Below are positions 39,287-50,199 of a stretch of 64,000 nt of DNA, piece by piece. The position numbers and the translations under genes were made by a program. The notes beneath the pieces were generated by a model, which was not told where the DNA came from, did not search any database, and saw nothing but the letters and a program-made list of their open reading frames with translations. Position 1 is the stretch's first letter. Each line of letters opens with the position of its first letter. Source of the stretch: Symsagittifera roscoffensis (lineage: Eukaryota > Xenacoelomorpha > Acoela > Convolutidae); contig NC_087062.1 of assembly GCF_963678635.1 (NCBI RefSeq), positions 11,702,670 to 11,766,669 of the forward strand. Reading direction: 5' to 3'.

Positions 39287-39597
39287 GCCAAAAAATCTGA
39301 ACGCCGAAACTGATTTTGGTAAAACATTCGAAAATGAAAAAAATGTGTGATAAATGATTGAAGCTCAGAAATTATTTTAATTTGCGTTACGGGCTCAATA
39401 TATACCATTTTGTTCTTAATTTGAATAATAATCGTCAGAGTAGTACCAAACTCAAACCATTTTTTAGCGAAAAATGATCAAAACTGAAATATTTTTAAAT
39501 ATAAGTTTCCGATAATAATATTTTTTGTGGTCTGAAAAATTCTGTCCATCAAATTTAAAATAAAAAGTCGAAAATTTTTTAATTTGTCCTTTTTTGA

Positions 39598-40170
39598 CAC
39601 GCATTATATCAGCAACACTGCTCGTATCAGGAAAAACCTCAATAATTCGTCTGCATTTTAAAGTATACGGAGAAGTGCTTGCTTCAAAACACGGATGAAA
39701 ATTTCAAAAAACAAAGAAACATTTCACAAAAATTTTGAAATTTTTTTAAAATCTTCATTCCACGAGCTATCTAAAGTACAAAGTGATAGTTTTCCGCATG
39801 TAGATAAGCATTAAATAGATCAATCAAAAAGCATGCCTCAGTTCAATTTGAAACAATTCCTCAGACAGATTAGATCTCCGCTTACACGTTAGTAGCACGA
39901 AATAAATCGCGGGTTATTTGTCCCAAAATGGCCAGATTGGCAATCTTTAAACCTCTCTATTTATAAAAAATGATTCTAGCTAAAGTATTATTTTAAGTTA
40001 GAGCTCAAGATAACAATAAGTTTTGAAATAAAAAAAAACTCCGCCAAATTGGCTAGTTGAAAATTTAAAATTGACTGGTTTAAAAAAAAAACACCCCGAG
40101 AGCAAACATTCTGGCAAATTGTTCGAAATTTGGGACAATAGGGATTTGAAACCAGTGTTGATATTAGAAA
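39598..40170 (-). repeat. diverged inverted copy of the 54-55 kb repeat family
   Basis: Shares, in reverse orientation, the ordered words of the 54 kb units: a ctgctcgtatcagg end, atctccgcttacacgttag against taagcggagat, tttgtcccaaaatggccag against ggccaatttgggac, gagctcaagataacaa against ttgtcttgagctc. Roughly 570 bp; substantially diverged. Confidence 0.6.
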
Positions 40171-40751
40171 TTTTCCAATATTTGGATCTTCACAACAAGT
40201 CAGTTTGTTTTATTCAGTTTTTTATTTTCTAATTTTTCAGTAATTTCAAAATTTATAATTATATAATAATTTAAAGTAAAATGTTGTTGACTTTTTGAAC
40301 TCAATAGTTTGTTAATTTTCAGATGGCATATATTGTTATTCCAGAAAGTTTTATTTATTGAGCAATAATAACTAGAGTAACACATGTACTTGAAGGTGGT
40401 AAAATTATACATTCCTACTCTATGATTGCTTCTCGCAATGATTTTTATCAAGGAGAAATCTAACAATAAAAGCGAAAAAGTTCAAAAAAGTTGCCAAAAA
40501 GAGAGTTTCGGGGTTGTTCGGCTGTTTCATGCTTCGCTTTCTCGAAATGTGTGCGCTGTCAGTTCTCAGAAAGAATAAAGTTTTTTCACCTTGCGGCCTT
40601 AGTGACCATGGTAATTTTTTCTATTAATTTTCATGAATAGACTTTAAGCCTTGCAATGTTTGAAAAAACTTTTTATCAAAAACTATCGAGTGTGAACACA
40701 CCAGTCAAAATTTAAAACAGTCAAAAGTCCGCTGAGCATATGAGCCAGCCT

Positions 40752-41184
40752 GTGCGTGGCGTCCCTCATGCTGGAGGGACCGAATGCTTGAAATTTATTT
40801 TGGTTTATTTTCAGCCAATCACAATTGAGAATGAGTATTCAAAAATCTCCGAGAAATCGCAAAAATCTCAAAGTAAGGGAAATAAAAATATTATATTGAC
40901 TTATTATATAATAAACAGATGAAAGAAATTAATGCCGGATTGAAGGCGGATTGAAACAATTTTAATATATCTAGGATACCGATTTAAGAAAAATGGAAAA
41001 ACAAAAAACTAAATTTATTATACCTACACCTTTTATATCTGCATCTAGTCTATTTATTATTTTATCATTTTCTGTTAATATTCACTTCGGTTTTGTGAAA
41101 GGCATTTAGTCAATAGGAACGGCTAGCGATTATGATTGGTTGAAGTTTTTCCAGCATTCGGTCCCTCCAGCATGAGAACCCTCC
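40752..41184 (+). mobile_element. MITE copy 1 (433 bp), 7-bp target duplication
   Basis: Ends carry inverted repeats around tcatgctggagggaccgaat, read in from both sides, and the element is flanked by CCAGCCT at 40745-40751 and 41185-41191. The interior also has matching inverted parts (ccaatcacaatt/attgattgg-like). It has no coding capacity. Copy 2 lies at 62022-62445 in the opposite orientation, also with a perfect 7-bp flank. Outermost bases of the two ends differ (gtggcgtccctcatgc versus ggagggttctcatgc). Confidence 0.8.
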
Positions 41185-41430
41185 CCAGCCTAAGCAAGAT
41201 TTTGTAACTGTTATAACTGTTGCAAACTATCATGTAGCAGTTACTTATTTTCGGCTGGCATATATGGTGTCTGGTATATACTTCGGCTAGTTTGCATACC
41301 ACCAAATTATAAACATCAAAAACAAAATTATATTGGTTCATATTCGTGGAAAGAAGGTTAAATTACTAATATTGCGTGCGTTCTGTCGAAAATTCTTGAA
41401 GAAATTAGAGAGATAGTAAATTTTTTTTTC

Positions 41431-42090
41431 GGATCAAACGTACAATCCCCCCGCCCGCAACTGCCCGACAATCCCCCCGCCCGAATATACTGCTCGAGAA
41501 ATTTTTTGGAAAGAATGCCTATTTTATATTGCTAGTCAGGGGCGGATTTAGGGGGGGGGGAGCGGACACCCCTTCCCCTCAGGGATTCGACCCCTACCGA
41601 CCCAAAGGGTCCCCCCTTGTACTATTTTGAGATATCCATATTTGGTGACGGACCCTAAAAACGTTCTAAAGGCGCCTTAGGCGCCAATATATACTAAATT
41701 TCAGGGGGGAGCGCGCGCCAAAAAAACGCGATTTTTTGTTCAAAGTTTTCCAAAAATTGCCTAAAAACGCCTTTTTTGGCCTGTTTTTCCAAATTTTGCC
41801 GGCAGTGCAGAAAATTTTACCAATACAGGGTCTTTTTAGTGATTTGGGAAACTAAAAAAAAGGTCGAAAAAGTTTTCGAAATCCGCCATCCTCGAGAAAA
41901 TCATAGATCCGCCCCTATTGTTAGCTAACCAAATTGTTCTTCATAGTTTTTTTTATTTAGTTTTTCCGAGTAATTGGATCATTTCAGTTTGCCCTCAAAG
42001 TTGATATATGAAAAATCTGCATTTTATCCCAACCCCCCCCCCCCCCCCCCCCTAAATCGATTAAGGGGGGGGGATTGTACGGTTGATTCC
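41431..42090. mobile_element. short element with CGTACAATCCCCCC inverted ends, nested insertion
   Basis: Left end ggatcaaacgtacaatcccc (41431-41450) matches the reverse complement of the right end at 42063-42090 with one gap and one mismatch. Next to the right end a C20 run (42033-42052) and a G9 run (42065-42073) face each other around atcgat and could form a hairpin. The body contains a separate hAT-like element (41536-41916). Confidence 0.55.
41536..41916 (+). mobile_element. hAT-like MITE, 381 bp
   Basis: Begins tcaggggcggattta and ends agatccgcccct, so its ends are inverted (aggggcggat). It is flanked by attgctag and attgttag (8 bp, one difference), the target size of hAT elements. No ORF. 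Fragments of the same family lie at 52353-52528 (reverse), 53245-53345 (reverse) and about 53690-53995. Confidence 0.7.
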
Positions 42091-42763
42091 TTTTTTCTTG
42101 ATAAATCAAGTTAGCACAATAACAAACGTGAATCAAAGGTTGGTTATCTTAGCCATTATGGTTGATCAAAGTTGAACTTGTTTAGCCAAAGTGTAATTTT
42201 TTCGAGCTTTTTGCCGAACTGAACTTCAAAAGACACACAACTACACTTTTTCTGCAAATTTGCAGTATTTAATAGAAACAACTAGGAATAGTTAGCCTCT
42301 TGTTTATATAGTGAGCTGACGTTAATTGGATATTGTTTCAAAAGCATTTCCAATGAGCTTGAAGAACCTAGAACATACGCGTCACTTATTTTCAGCTGGA
42401 GTTTATGAGACATATAATTCGCAATCAGCGTATCTCGCACAATTCTTTTTGAAAAAATTTCTTTGTAAATTCAAAACTTTCATTAAAATTTGCGCACATT
42501 TTTTTCTTCGTCTATCCAAAAGGTTCAACAAAATTATTTCGAAGTTCGTTTGACAAATGCCGCTCGAAAAAATTGCTTTTCGACTTTATAGAGCTTCTCA
42601 GCGAGTTTTGTTCCTTTGAAGATGGAATAAGATAATTATCTTTACTTGAGAACTTTCATAAAAACTCAGAATCACTTTCACTGTCTTGCGGTACAAGTGC
42701 AGCTACATGTCGTTTTCTGTTGACTCGATTCAGAAGAGATAATTTGACTGCCCGAAAAGCAGT

Positions 42764-43144
42764 GAGTTTATGTCCCAGTGGCTCGCTCATAGAGTAATTT
42801 CAGATAAAGGTACACCGTCTGTTCGTCACGCTATCTTATTTTCGACCGGATAGATTCGTGCAACTTCTTAGTCTAATACCGATCTTAATCTTACTCTTAT
42901 ACCTCCTAGTCTCAATAGATCTAGCCTATACTGGTATTTGCGAGTTAGATATCAGGACTTATTTTGAAGGAGAACAGCTATCTTCTAACTTGTTTTTATT
43001 TTGTTCTGTTGCTGAAACTATGAATAGTGATATAAAAAATGAAGTGTTAGTTATGGATCAAAATTGGTTAGTAGGAAATATTTTATAAAGATAGTAATAT
43101 CAATAACATATTTGGATATAAATACTACATTTATACTGGTTCCA
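42764..43144 (-). repeat. LTR (3', minus sense) of the second gypsy-class element
   Basis: Shares with 51964-52352 the edge gagtttatgtcc, internal blocks (acaccgtctgttcgtc, gcgagttagatatcagga, ttctgttgctgaaac) and the other edge actggttcca. Exact edges are uncertain by a few bases and no clean target duplication is visible. Confidence 0.75.
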
Positions 43145-43444
43145 TCCATCCGGGGCTTAGAGCATTTAAGTTTTTAATGTTTACAGCAGTCAAGGATGGA
43201 TGGAGAGATTTCTTGGTTCTTTGAGTAGTTTTTTTTGGAAGCAGTGACTGCGTGAGAGAAGAGGGAGAGACAGTTGTTCGTGTTTCGGAGTAGTTGTCTT
43301 CATAGTCAGAAAGATGACAGTTGCTCGTTTTCAGGAGGGGGTCTTGTATATCCCAGATTGTCTTGAGTGATCGTGTCAAGATTTCAGATTTATGCAAGGA
43401 TGTGTTGATTTCGTTAAGCTACAGCGAGACTACGTGCAATATGG
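43145..43444 (-). pseudogene. 3'-terminal ORF remnant of the second gypsy-class element
   Basis: Minus ORF 43131-43397 reads MHKSEILTRSLKTIWDIQ and onward as a Ser/Thr/Lys-rich sequence, running into the LTR. It has no integrase or envelope signature. It may be a Pol tail or chance ORF. Confidence 0.25.
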
Positions 43445-44760
43445 AGTTTGACTTCTTTTGTGTGAAGCGCCAAGTGACTAAGATACGTATTTGAAGTCAA
43501 TATCAATTTGGCCACTGTTCTTCATCAATGGGTACCTTTGCTACGATGTTGGTTCCATACTTTAAATTTTGTGAGAGTTTTGACTACAGCAACGAACCAA
43601 TAGGTTTGTCATTCCAAAGTCGGAATGTCGTCGAGTTTTCATCTCCCTATGCTGCTCGTACCTTTTGCTTTAAAAAATCTTTATACATGGCATATTCTAT
43701 CTATATCTTGTTTGTGAGATCACTTTTAGTTATGATAATTATTAGCTGTTTTCGCAAAAGCGTTTTTTTTAGTTTCGATTATTTTAAAGAGTTGCTCAAC
43801 CTAGAGCTTTTATCTTCAAAAATCGGAGTGCGTCTCATATGCGTGGTGTAGCGCGATGGGTTAGGCCTGCTATAAAGCATGCTCTGGACGTCCTACTGGT
43901 GGATGAGGCCAGTTCAGGAAGTATCATTTTACCGTCTCTTTGAGCAGGGTCTTTTCTCGTATTCAAAATTTTGTTCTATTTTATCAGGTATTTTACTCTT
44001 TTTTTTGTTTTTGGTTGTGTCCTTTGGTTGGTTGAATATGGTATTGCTTTAAATGTGTTTTTTCATAATAAATCTACTTCATAGTGGTTGTTTTGGCAAT
44101 CAAGATAAAATGAGAAACGTTCTAAAATGTTTAATTGCTTAGTATCAGAGTCAGTTTTTTCTGTTATATACATTCTAGTTTAGTTCTGGCGATTTTGCGA
44201 GTTTTACAGGGAAGTATTTTATAATTTTTGGTATCTGATTCGGGTTTAAGTGGAAGATGTAGTGGCGAATATATTTTTCCAACATACGTTTTTGACGTGG
44301 CATAAACCATAGGATATTTTATAAATATTTCTGCTACCTGTTCAATCTCTTGCTTGGGATTGTTAAAAATTGGTGATCGTTAAAAGTTGTTGTTGTTCAT
44401 TTATATATCTTGAGTTTTGGAATGTTGGTTTAAAATAGGGGGTTTTATGTGAAAAAATCCTTGTTTCGTTTTGGAGCATTAGTAATATTTTTAATGGATA
44501 GTTCTTCAATAGGAATTTTTGATTGACAGATATCTAGTAGTATTAAAATATTGTTTACTCTGAATGCTTTTTTCTATGTAGGGTGAAATTTTACATTTGT
44601 TTTGCAATGCCCTAAAATTCCTAACGGAAATGTAACTTTGTATGGTAAATTTTTGTATACTTGTAGGAAAATAACATCTGTGTTTGTATCTTTAGCTTAT
44701 TTAATAGATGAAATCGTTACTCCTAAGAATTTTTGATTTGGTTTGATTTCAAGATTAGAC

Positions 44761-44794
<34 letters not shown>

Positions 44795-45156
44795 ATATAT
44801 ATTTTTTTTTGTTTAATTTGATTAATGTTATCTTGAGGTACTTGGTTGATAGAAAAGTCATATACGTGTCCTGTTAGAGGTTTCAGATGTTTCCTTTGTT
44901 CATAATATGTAGGGAAAAACTTTTTAAAAAAGGGTTGTTTAAAAACTCTTTAGAAAAATGTTAGGGATGTGTTACTTTGTTTTGTATATTTGTCTTTGAT
45001 TTGATATTTACTGTTTAATATGATTATAGTTGGGATGTATTTAGTAAAAAATGGGTTTCTAACTATATTGTGTTTTATGTCTGTTTTGTTGAATATTTGT
45101 TTGAAGAGTTTACTTAAAAGTTTGTTTGGTTCCTTAGTTCGATATTTTGGTTCAAT
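43445..45156 (-). pseudogene. internal partial duplicate (copy A) of the Pol region
   Basis: 43445-44236 repeats 45157-45952; then, across a junction sharing only ct, 44235-44513 repeats 47273-47550. Copy A thus equals copy B minus 1.3 kb of RT/RNase H. Beyond the homology with known B sequence (44514-45156), the minus strand reads NTDVIFLQVYKNLPYKVTFP and LGILGHCKTNVKF, which looks like the Gag-Pol/protease region that in copy B falls in the N gap. Confidence 0.75.
44761..44801. repeat. TA microsatellite
   Basis: (AT)n interrupted once by tt, inside copy A of the second gypsy-class element. Confidence 0.95.
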
Positions 45157-45891
45157 AGTTTGACTTCTTTTGTGTGAAGCGCCAAGTGACTAAGATCCGT
45201 ATTTGAAGTCAAGATCATTTTGGCCACTGTTCTTCATCAATGGGTAACTTTGTTACGATATTGGGTACATACTTAAAATTTTGTGAGAGTTTTGACTACG
45301 GCGACGAACCAATAGGTTTGTCATTCCAAAGTCGGAATGTCGTAGAGTTTTCATCTCCCTATGCTGCTCGTTCCTTTTGCTTTAAAAAATCTTAATGCAT
45401 GGCATATTTTTATCTATATCTTGTTTGTGAGATCACCTTTAGTTATGATAATTATTAGCTGTTTTCGCAAAAGCGTTTTTTAAGTTTCGGTTATTTTAAA
45501 GAGTTGCTCACCCTAGAGCTTTTATCTTCAAAAATTGGAATGCGTGTCATATGCGTGGACAGCACGATGGGTTAGGCCTGGTTTAAAGCATGCTCTGGAC
45601 GTCCTACTGGTGGATGAGGCCAGTTCAGGAAGTATCATTTTATCGTCTCTTTGAGTAGGGTCTTTTTTCGTATTCAAATTTTTGTTTTATTTTATCAGGT
45701 ATTTTTCTCTTTTTTTTTGTTTTTGGTTGTGTCCTTTGGTTGGTTGAATATGGTATTGCTTTAAATGTGTTTTTTCCGAATAAATCTAGTTCATAGTGGT
45801 TGTTTTGGCAATCAAGATAAAATGAGAAACGTTCTAAAATGTTTATTTGCTTAGTATCAGAGTCAGTTTTTTCTGTTATTTACATTCTAGT

Positions 45892-46303
45892 TTAGTTCTG
45901 GCGATTTTTCGTTTTTTTTTTACTAGGAAGTATTTTATAATTTGTGGTATCTCTACAGTTGTTTTTCGTGTTACAAGTTGGTGGCGTGTTTCGGCTGAGT
46001 GTATCTAGTAAAGGAAGGTTTTTGCCTGCTGTCCAGACTATATGAAGGTTTGGAAATTTCATTAGAATAATTTGAAGTCTATATTTTCTATGGTCTGGAT
46101 TTGATTTTTGTGTAAATAGAAAAAATATGGGTCTGCTATCTTTGTATAAAATTGGTGGATGTTTTGATCCAAGGGTTAAAAACTCATGTTGGGTTAATGT
46201 ATATGTTATGGCTGTACATTCTCTCATAAGGGTAGAGAGTCTAAGTTCTGCTTGGGTAAAAAGTTTTGAATTTGCTGAAATGAGGCTCATTTTATTTTTA
46301 CCT
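45892..46303 (-). pseudogene. gypsy-class RNase H
   Basis: Minus frame reads LISANSKLFTQAELRLSTLM, RECTAITYTLTQHEFLTLGS and later FPNLHIVWTAGKNLPLLDTL, then SRNTPP. These are the NxRxLxxxExxxSTxxRE and (A)GxxNxxxDxLSR patterns of gypsy RNase H. A frame break near 46300 separates it from RT. Downstream (45157-45890) no integrase is readable. Confidence 0.8.
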
Positions 46304-47340
46304 TTATGTGATTGTAAAAGTGCTGCACCAATTCAAAAAATGGAAGCATCGCACATGGCGGAAAATATTTGGCCTGGATCTAGGATTGTTTGAAATTTGC
46401 TCTGTTATAATAATTTTAAACCCATCGGAGCGTTTTTGATGTTCTAATGTCCACTCAAAAACTTTTTGTTGTCGGAGACAATTGTAAAATGGTCTGAGAT
46501 ATAGTTGAATCTTGTACACGTATTTACTTAAGAAGTTTAGCATTCGAAGAAATTCTCGGATTTTATTTTTATTTGATGGTGGTTGGAGTTCAAAAATTGC
46601 ATCTGCTCGTGATTTTAAAATGGTAATTGTTGTGCCTTCAATATTGTGTCGAAGGAATTTTAGATTAGTGAGGGAAAAATGTGTTTTATCTGGGGCGGCT
46701 TTCATGTTTTCTTCTAACAAGATTTAGTGGTATTTGTCTAAAACCTTAAACATTTCTTGTTTTGTTGTGGCTGTATAAAACATCGTCTAAAAATGTAAGT
46801 ATGTTTTTGCTAAGGTTTAATGGTCTAATTATTTTACTGATAAATGCTCAAAAAGCTGCTGGTCCCATGGATATACCATAGAATAGTTTAATAAATTCGT
46901 ATTGCTGATTTCTAATAACGAATTGTGTTATTAGCCTTGATTGTTTGTTTTTTGTTATTATATTGTATGCGCTGTTCATTTCGGCATTGAAATATTATTG
47001 TCACTTTATTTTGCAAAGTTTTACTAGTATCGATTGAATGGGCCAGTTGCTTTTTGATTAATCGGTTAGAGAGTTTGAATTTTGTGCGTCTAGAACGATT
47101 TTTGGTGATTCTCGTTTAGCCAGAAAAATTACGGGAATGATAAATGTGCTTCCTTTGGGTTGTCCTTTGTTCACCGTTGAGATAATTTCTTATGGTTCGA
47201 GAATATCTAAAAGTCCATTTACTTTGTCTTGTAATTGTATTGGTAATATACTTGCGCGTTGTTTTTTGAAAACTGATTCGGGTTTAAGTGGAAGATGGAG
47301 TCTTTTCCAGTATTTTTCCAACATCAATTTTTGACGTGAC
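46304..47340 (-). pseudogene. gypsy-class reverse transcriptase
   Basis: Minus reading contains YEFIKLFYGISMGPAAF followed by ILTFLDDVLY, i.e. the catalytic [YF]xDD box as FLDD (about 46770-46800). Next come KTHFSLTNLKFLRHNIEG, IREFLRMLNFLSKYV and VFEWTLEHQKR, the thumb and connection of a Ty3/gypsy RT. The 46304-46720 piece is open; the palm portion needs frame changes. Non-functional. Confidence 0.85.
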
Positions 47341-47550
47341 ATAAACCATGGGATATTTTATATAAAATTCTGCTACCTGTTCAAACTCTTGCTTGGGAAT
47401 ATTAAAAATTGGTGATCATTAAATGTTGTTGTTGTTCATTTGTATATTTTGAGTTTTGGTATGTTGGTTTAAAATAGGGGGTTTTTTGTGAAAAAATCCT
47501 TGTTTCGTTTTGGAGCATTAGTAAAATTTTTAATGGATAGTTCTTCAATA

Positions 47551-47750
47551 NNNNNNNNNNNNNNNNNNNNNNNNNNNNNNNNNNNNNNNNNNNNNNNNNN
47601 NNNNNNNNNNNNNNNNNNNNNNNNNNNNNNNNNNNNNNNNNNNNNNNNNNNNNNNNNNNNNNNNNNNNNNNNNNNNNNNNNNNNNNNNNNNNNNNNNNNN
47701 NNNNNNNNNNNNNNNNNNNNNNNNNNNNNNNNNNNNNNNNNNNNNNNNNN
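47551..47750. other. assembly gap, 200 N
   Basis: Exactly 200 N, a conventional placeholder, so the true length is unknown. It lies within Pol/protease of the second gypsy-class element. ORFs reported across it are meaningless. Confidence 1.
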
Positions 47751-48383
47751 TTTCACAGTATATGTGGCTTAATTGTAGTTTTGAAGTTTCGGTGCTGTCG
47801 ATGCCTGGAGGGTCTGAAAATGTTTCATCTTTAGGTTGTACTTGAATAAATTGTCATTGATGTTTCGGTGTAATACTTCTGTAGTTTTGATTTTGCGTGT
47901 ATGGATAATGAGATTTATTTCGATGTGGTGACCGAGAGTTTTTTCTTGATCTGTTCTGATAGTTATTGTTTCTGTTTCCAGAATTATCACGGGATCTATT
48001 GTTGTAATTATTATAATATGGTCTATTGTTAGAGTAGTTTTGTGGTCTTTTATTTGAGTAATTTCAATTTCGATTATTTGAAAAAAAATCGATTCTGATT
48101 AATTGACGAGTTTCTTGAACGGTTATTTGAATAGGAACCTTTCCGGGAGTTTGACTAATAACAGTTTCTAACATAGTTGGAGTTATTACTTCTATTTGAA
48201 TTTGATTTAGAGTAATAGCTTGGAGACTGATTATTTTGACTATTTGATCTGCTATATCTATTTTTTCGATATTTTTGGGAATTTCGTCGATCTTGTGATG
48301 TTCCGCGAAACATATTTCGAAAGAGGGATTGTGATCTGTTAGTGCTATAGCTATTTGGGAGTGTTTTCCTTTCTGAGCTATTG

Positions 48384-48737
48384 TTACTTTAAATTTTTTT
48401 TTTTGGTAAACTTTGATCTTTTTTCATTTATTGGTAAAACGATTTGCTTGGTTCTCTGCGTTTTGGTGGTGTTTTTCAAGTTGCCTTGTTTTTGTCTGCA
48501 TTCAGCAATGCTATGTCCGTATCTGCAACAAAAGTTACCACATTTTTTGAACGAAGGTTTGTCTTTTTTGTCATAGATATTTAACATTTGAGTAATTTGC
48601 TCTGCTAGTTCATTATCAGAGTCTTGGATATTATTAATTTGTGAAGTTGTTATTCGATTGTTGTTTACGTATTGTAATTTCAAGTTTTCTGATTCTTCTA
48701 GTTTCATTGTGATTTCGGTTTGTTCTAGCTTATCCAC
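48384..48737 (-). pseudogene. Gag nucleocapsid part with CCHC zinc knuckle
   Basis: 118-codon minus ORF; KKCGNFCCRYGHSIAEC contains a CxxxGHxxxxC knuckle as in retroelement nucleocapsids, followed by a basic tail (KTQRTKQIV, KRSKFTKKKNLK). It lies 5' of RT in minus order, as expected. An adjoining Arg/Asn-rich stretch (47769-48350) may be more of the basic tail or the start of protease. Confidence 0.65.
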
Positions 48738-49065
48738 TATATTTCGAAAATCTATATAGGGTTCTCGGATTGATGATGGATGTCATGCTCTCTTTTTTAT
48801 TGCAATTTTGCGTAATTTGATGTTTGAGTCATCATTAAAGTTTCGGTCATTTTCGTGTTTTTGTAATCATGTGTATTAGGAGAATAAGCTCTCGTACTAG
48901 AATTTCATTTCTTACTGCGGGTTGTTTTACTGTTTAGTTTCGAAGTTCTTAGCATAAAATTTTTTGACGTTGTTTGTTTCTTTCAGATTCGAAAGTTTTT
49001 GAAAACTTTTGTGTGAATCGTTTCCAACCAGATGTAATTTTTATAGGTAAAAATGAAAAACTTTT

Positions 49066-50126
49066 CTAAGCTGCGCCGTCAAGTGTGGTTTGAATAGATG
49101 ATGTACGCTTATGTATCCAATTTTGATGCAGTGGTGTATTTATTGGTTCAGGGCCAATGTTTAAAACAAAATTTGCGGTAACTGCATTTAGGTAGTCTTC
49201 TACTGAATGTTCAGGGTCCGTTCCTGTGATTACCGTGGTTGGTTTATTAGATGTGATAGATGATCTACCCATAAAGTATGGATTCCTTGCCATTTGAAGT
49301 GATTCTCCTGTGTTTGGTATTTGGGTAAAATTTGTAAGTTGATTTTTTGTAATTTCATTATTTTAAGTAATATGGTAATAAAATTCCGTTTTGCATTGGG
49401 TTAGGTTGGTTACTTTGAGTATTTTTATGCTTTTGTGATTGCATGTTACTATTTGATTGTGCCAATTTTTGTCATTGGGGAGGGTGTTGTTGTGTTTGTC
49501 GTGTTTGTTCCGAGTTCTTGTAGGGTTCAAAAATATCTGGTTGAGAAATATCATCTGGTTGGTTAAATTTGTACCAATTAATTTTATGCCGGTTTTATTG
49601 TATTGTTGTTGGATTTAGACGAAGTATTCTTCTTCTTCAGAACAGTGTGGTTGACTTCATAAAATTTGTTTGTTTGTTGGATTTTCTCTTGTTGAAAAAA
49701 TGGGTAAGTTTCGGTGCGGTCTGTTGGAGGTTTCCGTTTTTCATGAAAAAAAACTGATTGAGATACTCGTTTGTTTTGGTATATGCTGGGTAAAAATATG
49801 TTCCTGAAATCGATTTCGCGTTGTGTAAAGGGGTTTTGCTAATGGGTTGCTAGCATTATTGTTTGCAAAAAAAATTATTGATTTGATTTGCTAAGTTATT
49901 TTCTTACGTGTTTTTGTTTGTTAGCCTGTCGTGTTTTAGTTGTTGATCTAATTATTTGATAATCCATATGGGAGCACTTAGGCAGAACGGATGGTTTGAC
50001 TGTTGATTGTAGTGTTGTTTGCGCGAAATGATTAGTTTTTTTATGGGGTGTTCTGAGTGTTGGATGAATTGGGGAAACTATCTGCTGTGTTGTTGTAGGT
50101 GTTTTTTCTACTACTTCTTTGTTCAC
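49066..50126 (-). pseudogene. Gag N-terminal region remnants
   Basis: Minus ORF 49066-49293 (MARNPYFMGRSSITSNKPTT, then PEHSVEDYLNAVTANFVLNI) looks like the start of a capsid domain: a short leader then PxxSVxxYLNAV. Further upstream, 49896-50126 is Pro/Thr/Lys-rich (TPTTTQQIVSPIHPTLRTPH) and may be the Gag N-terminal tail. Frames are not continuous. Confidence 0.45.
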
Positions 50127-50199
50127 AAAGTGCGATGGGGTTTGAATATTTTGTTGTGTCAGATTTCTAAGTCCATTAAGGATTTTCTGTGTTATTTAT

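Noticed and set aside
39073-39408. Serine/leucine-rich minus ORF
   Set aside because: Reads through a GA/GATA microsatellite.
42858-43088. Hydrophobic-leader ORF conserved in both LTR copies (also 52058-52258), plus strand
   Set aside because: Starts only with GTG/TTG, lies antisense to the element inside the LTR, and similarity is expected simply because LTRs are copies of each other.
43849-43935. tRNA-like phrase gcgatgggttaggcctgc in the second gypsy-class element
   Set aside because: It is part of the element's duplicated internal sequence (also at 45558) and shows no cloverleaf.
47469-47772. ORFs spanning the N block
   Set aside because: Unknown bases translated as X; not evidence of coding.
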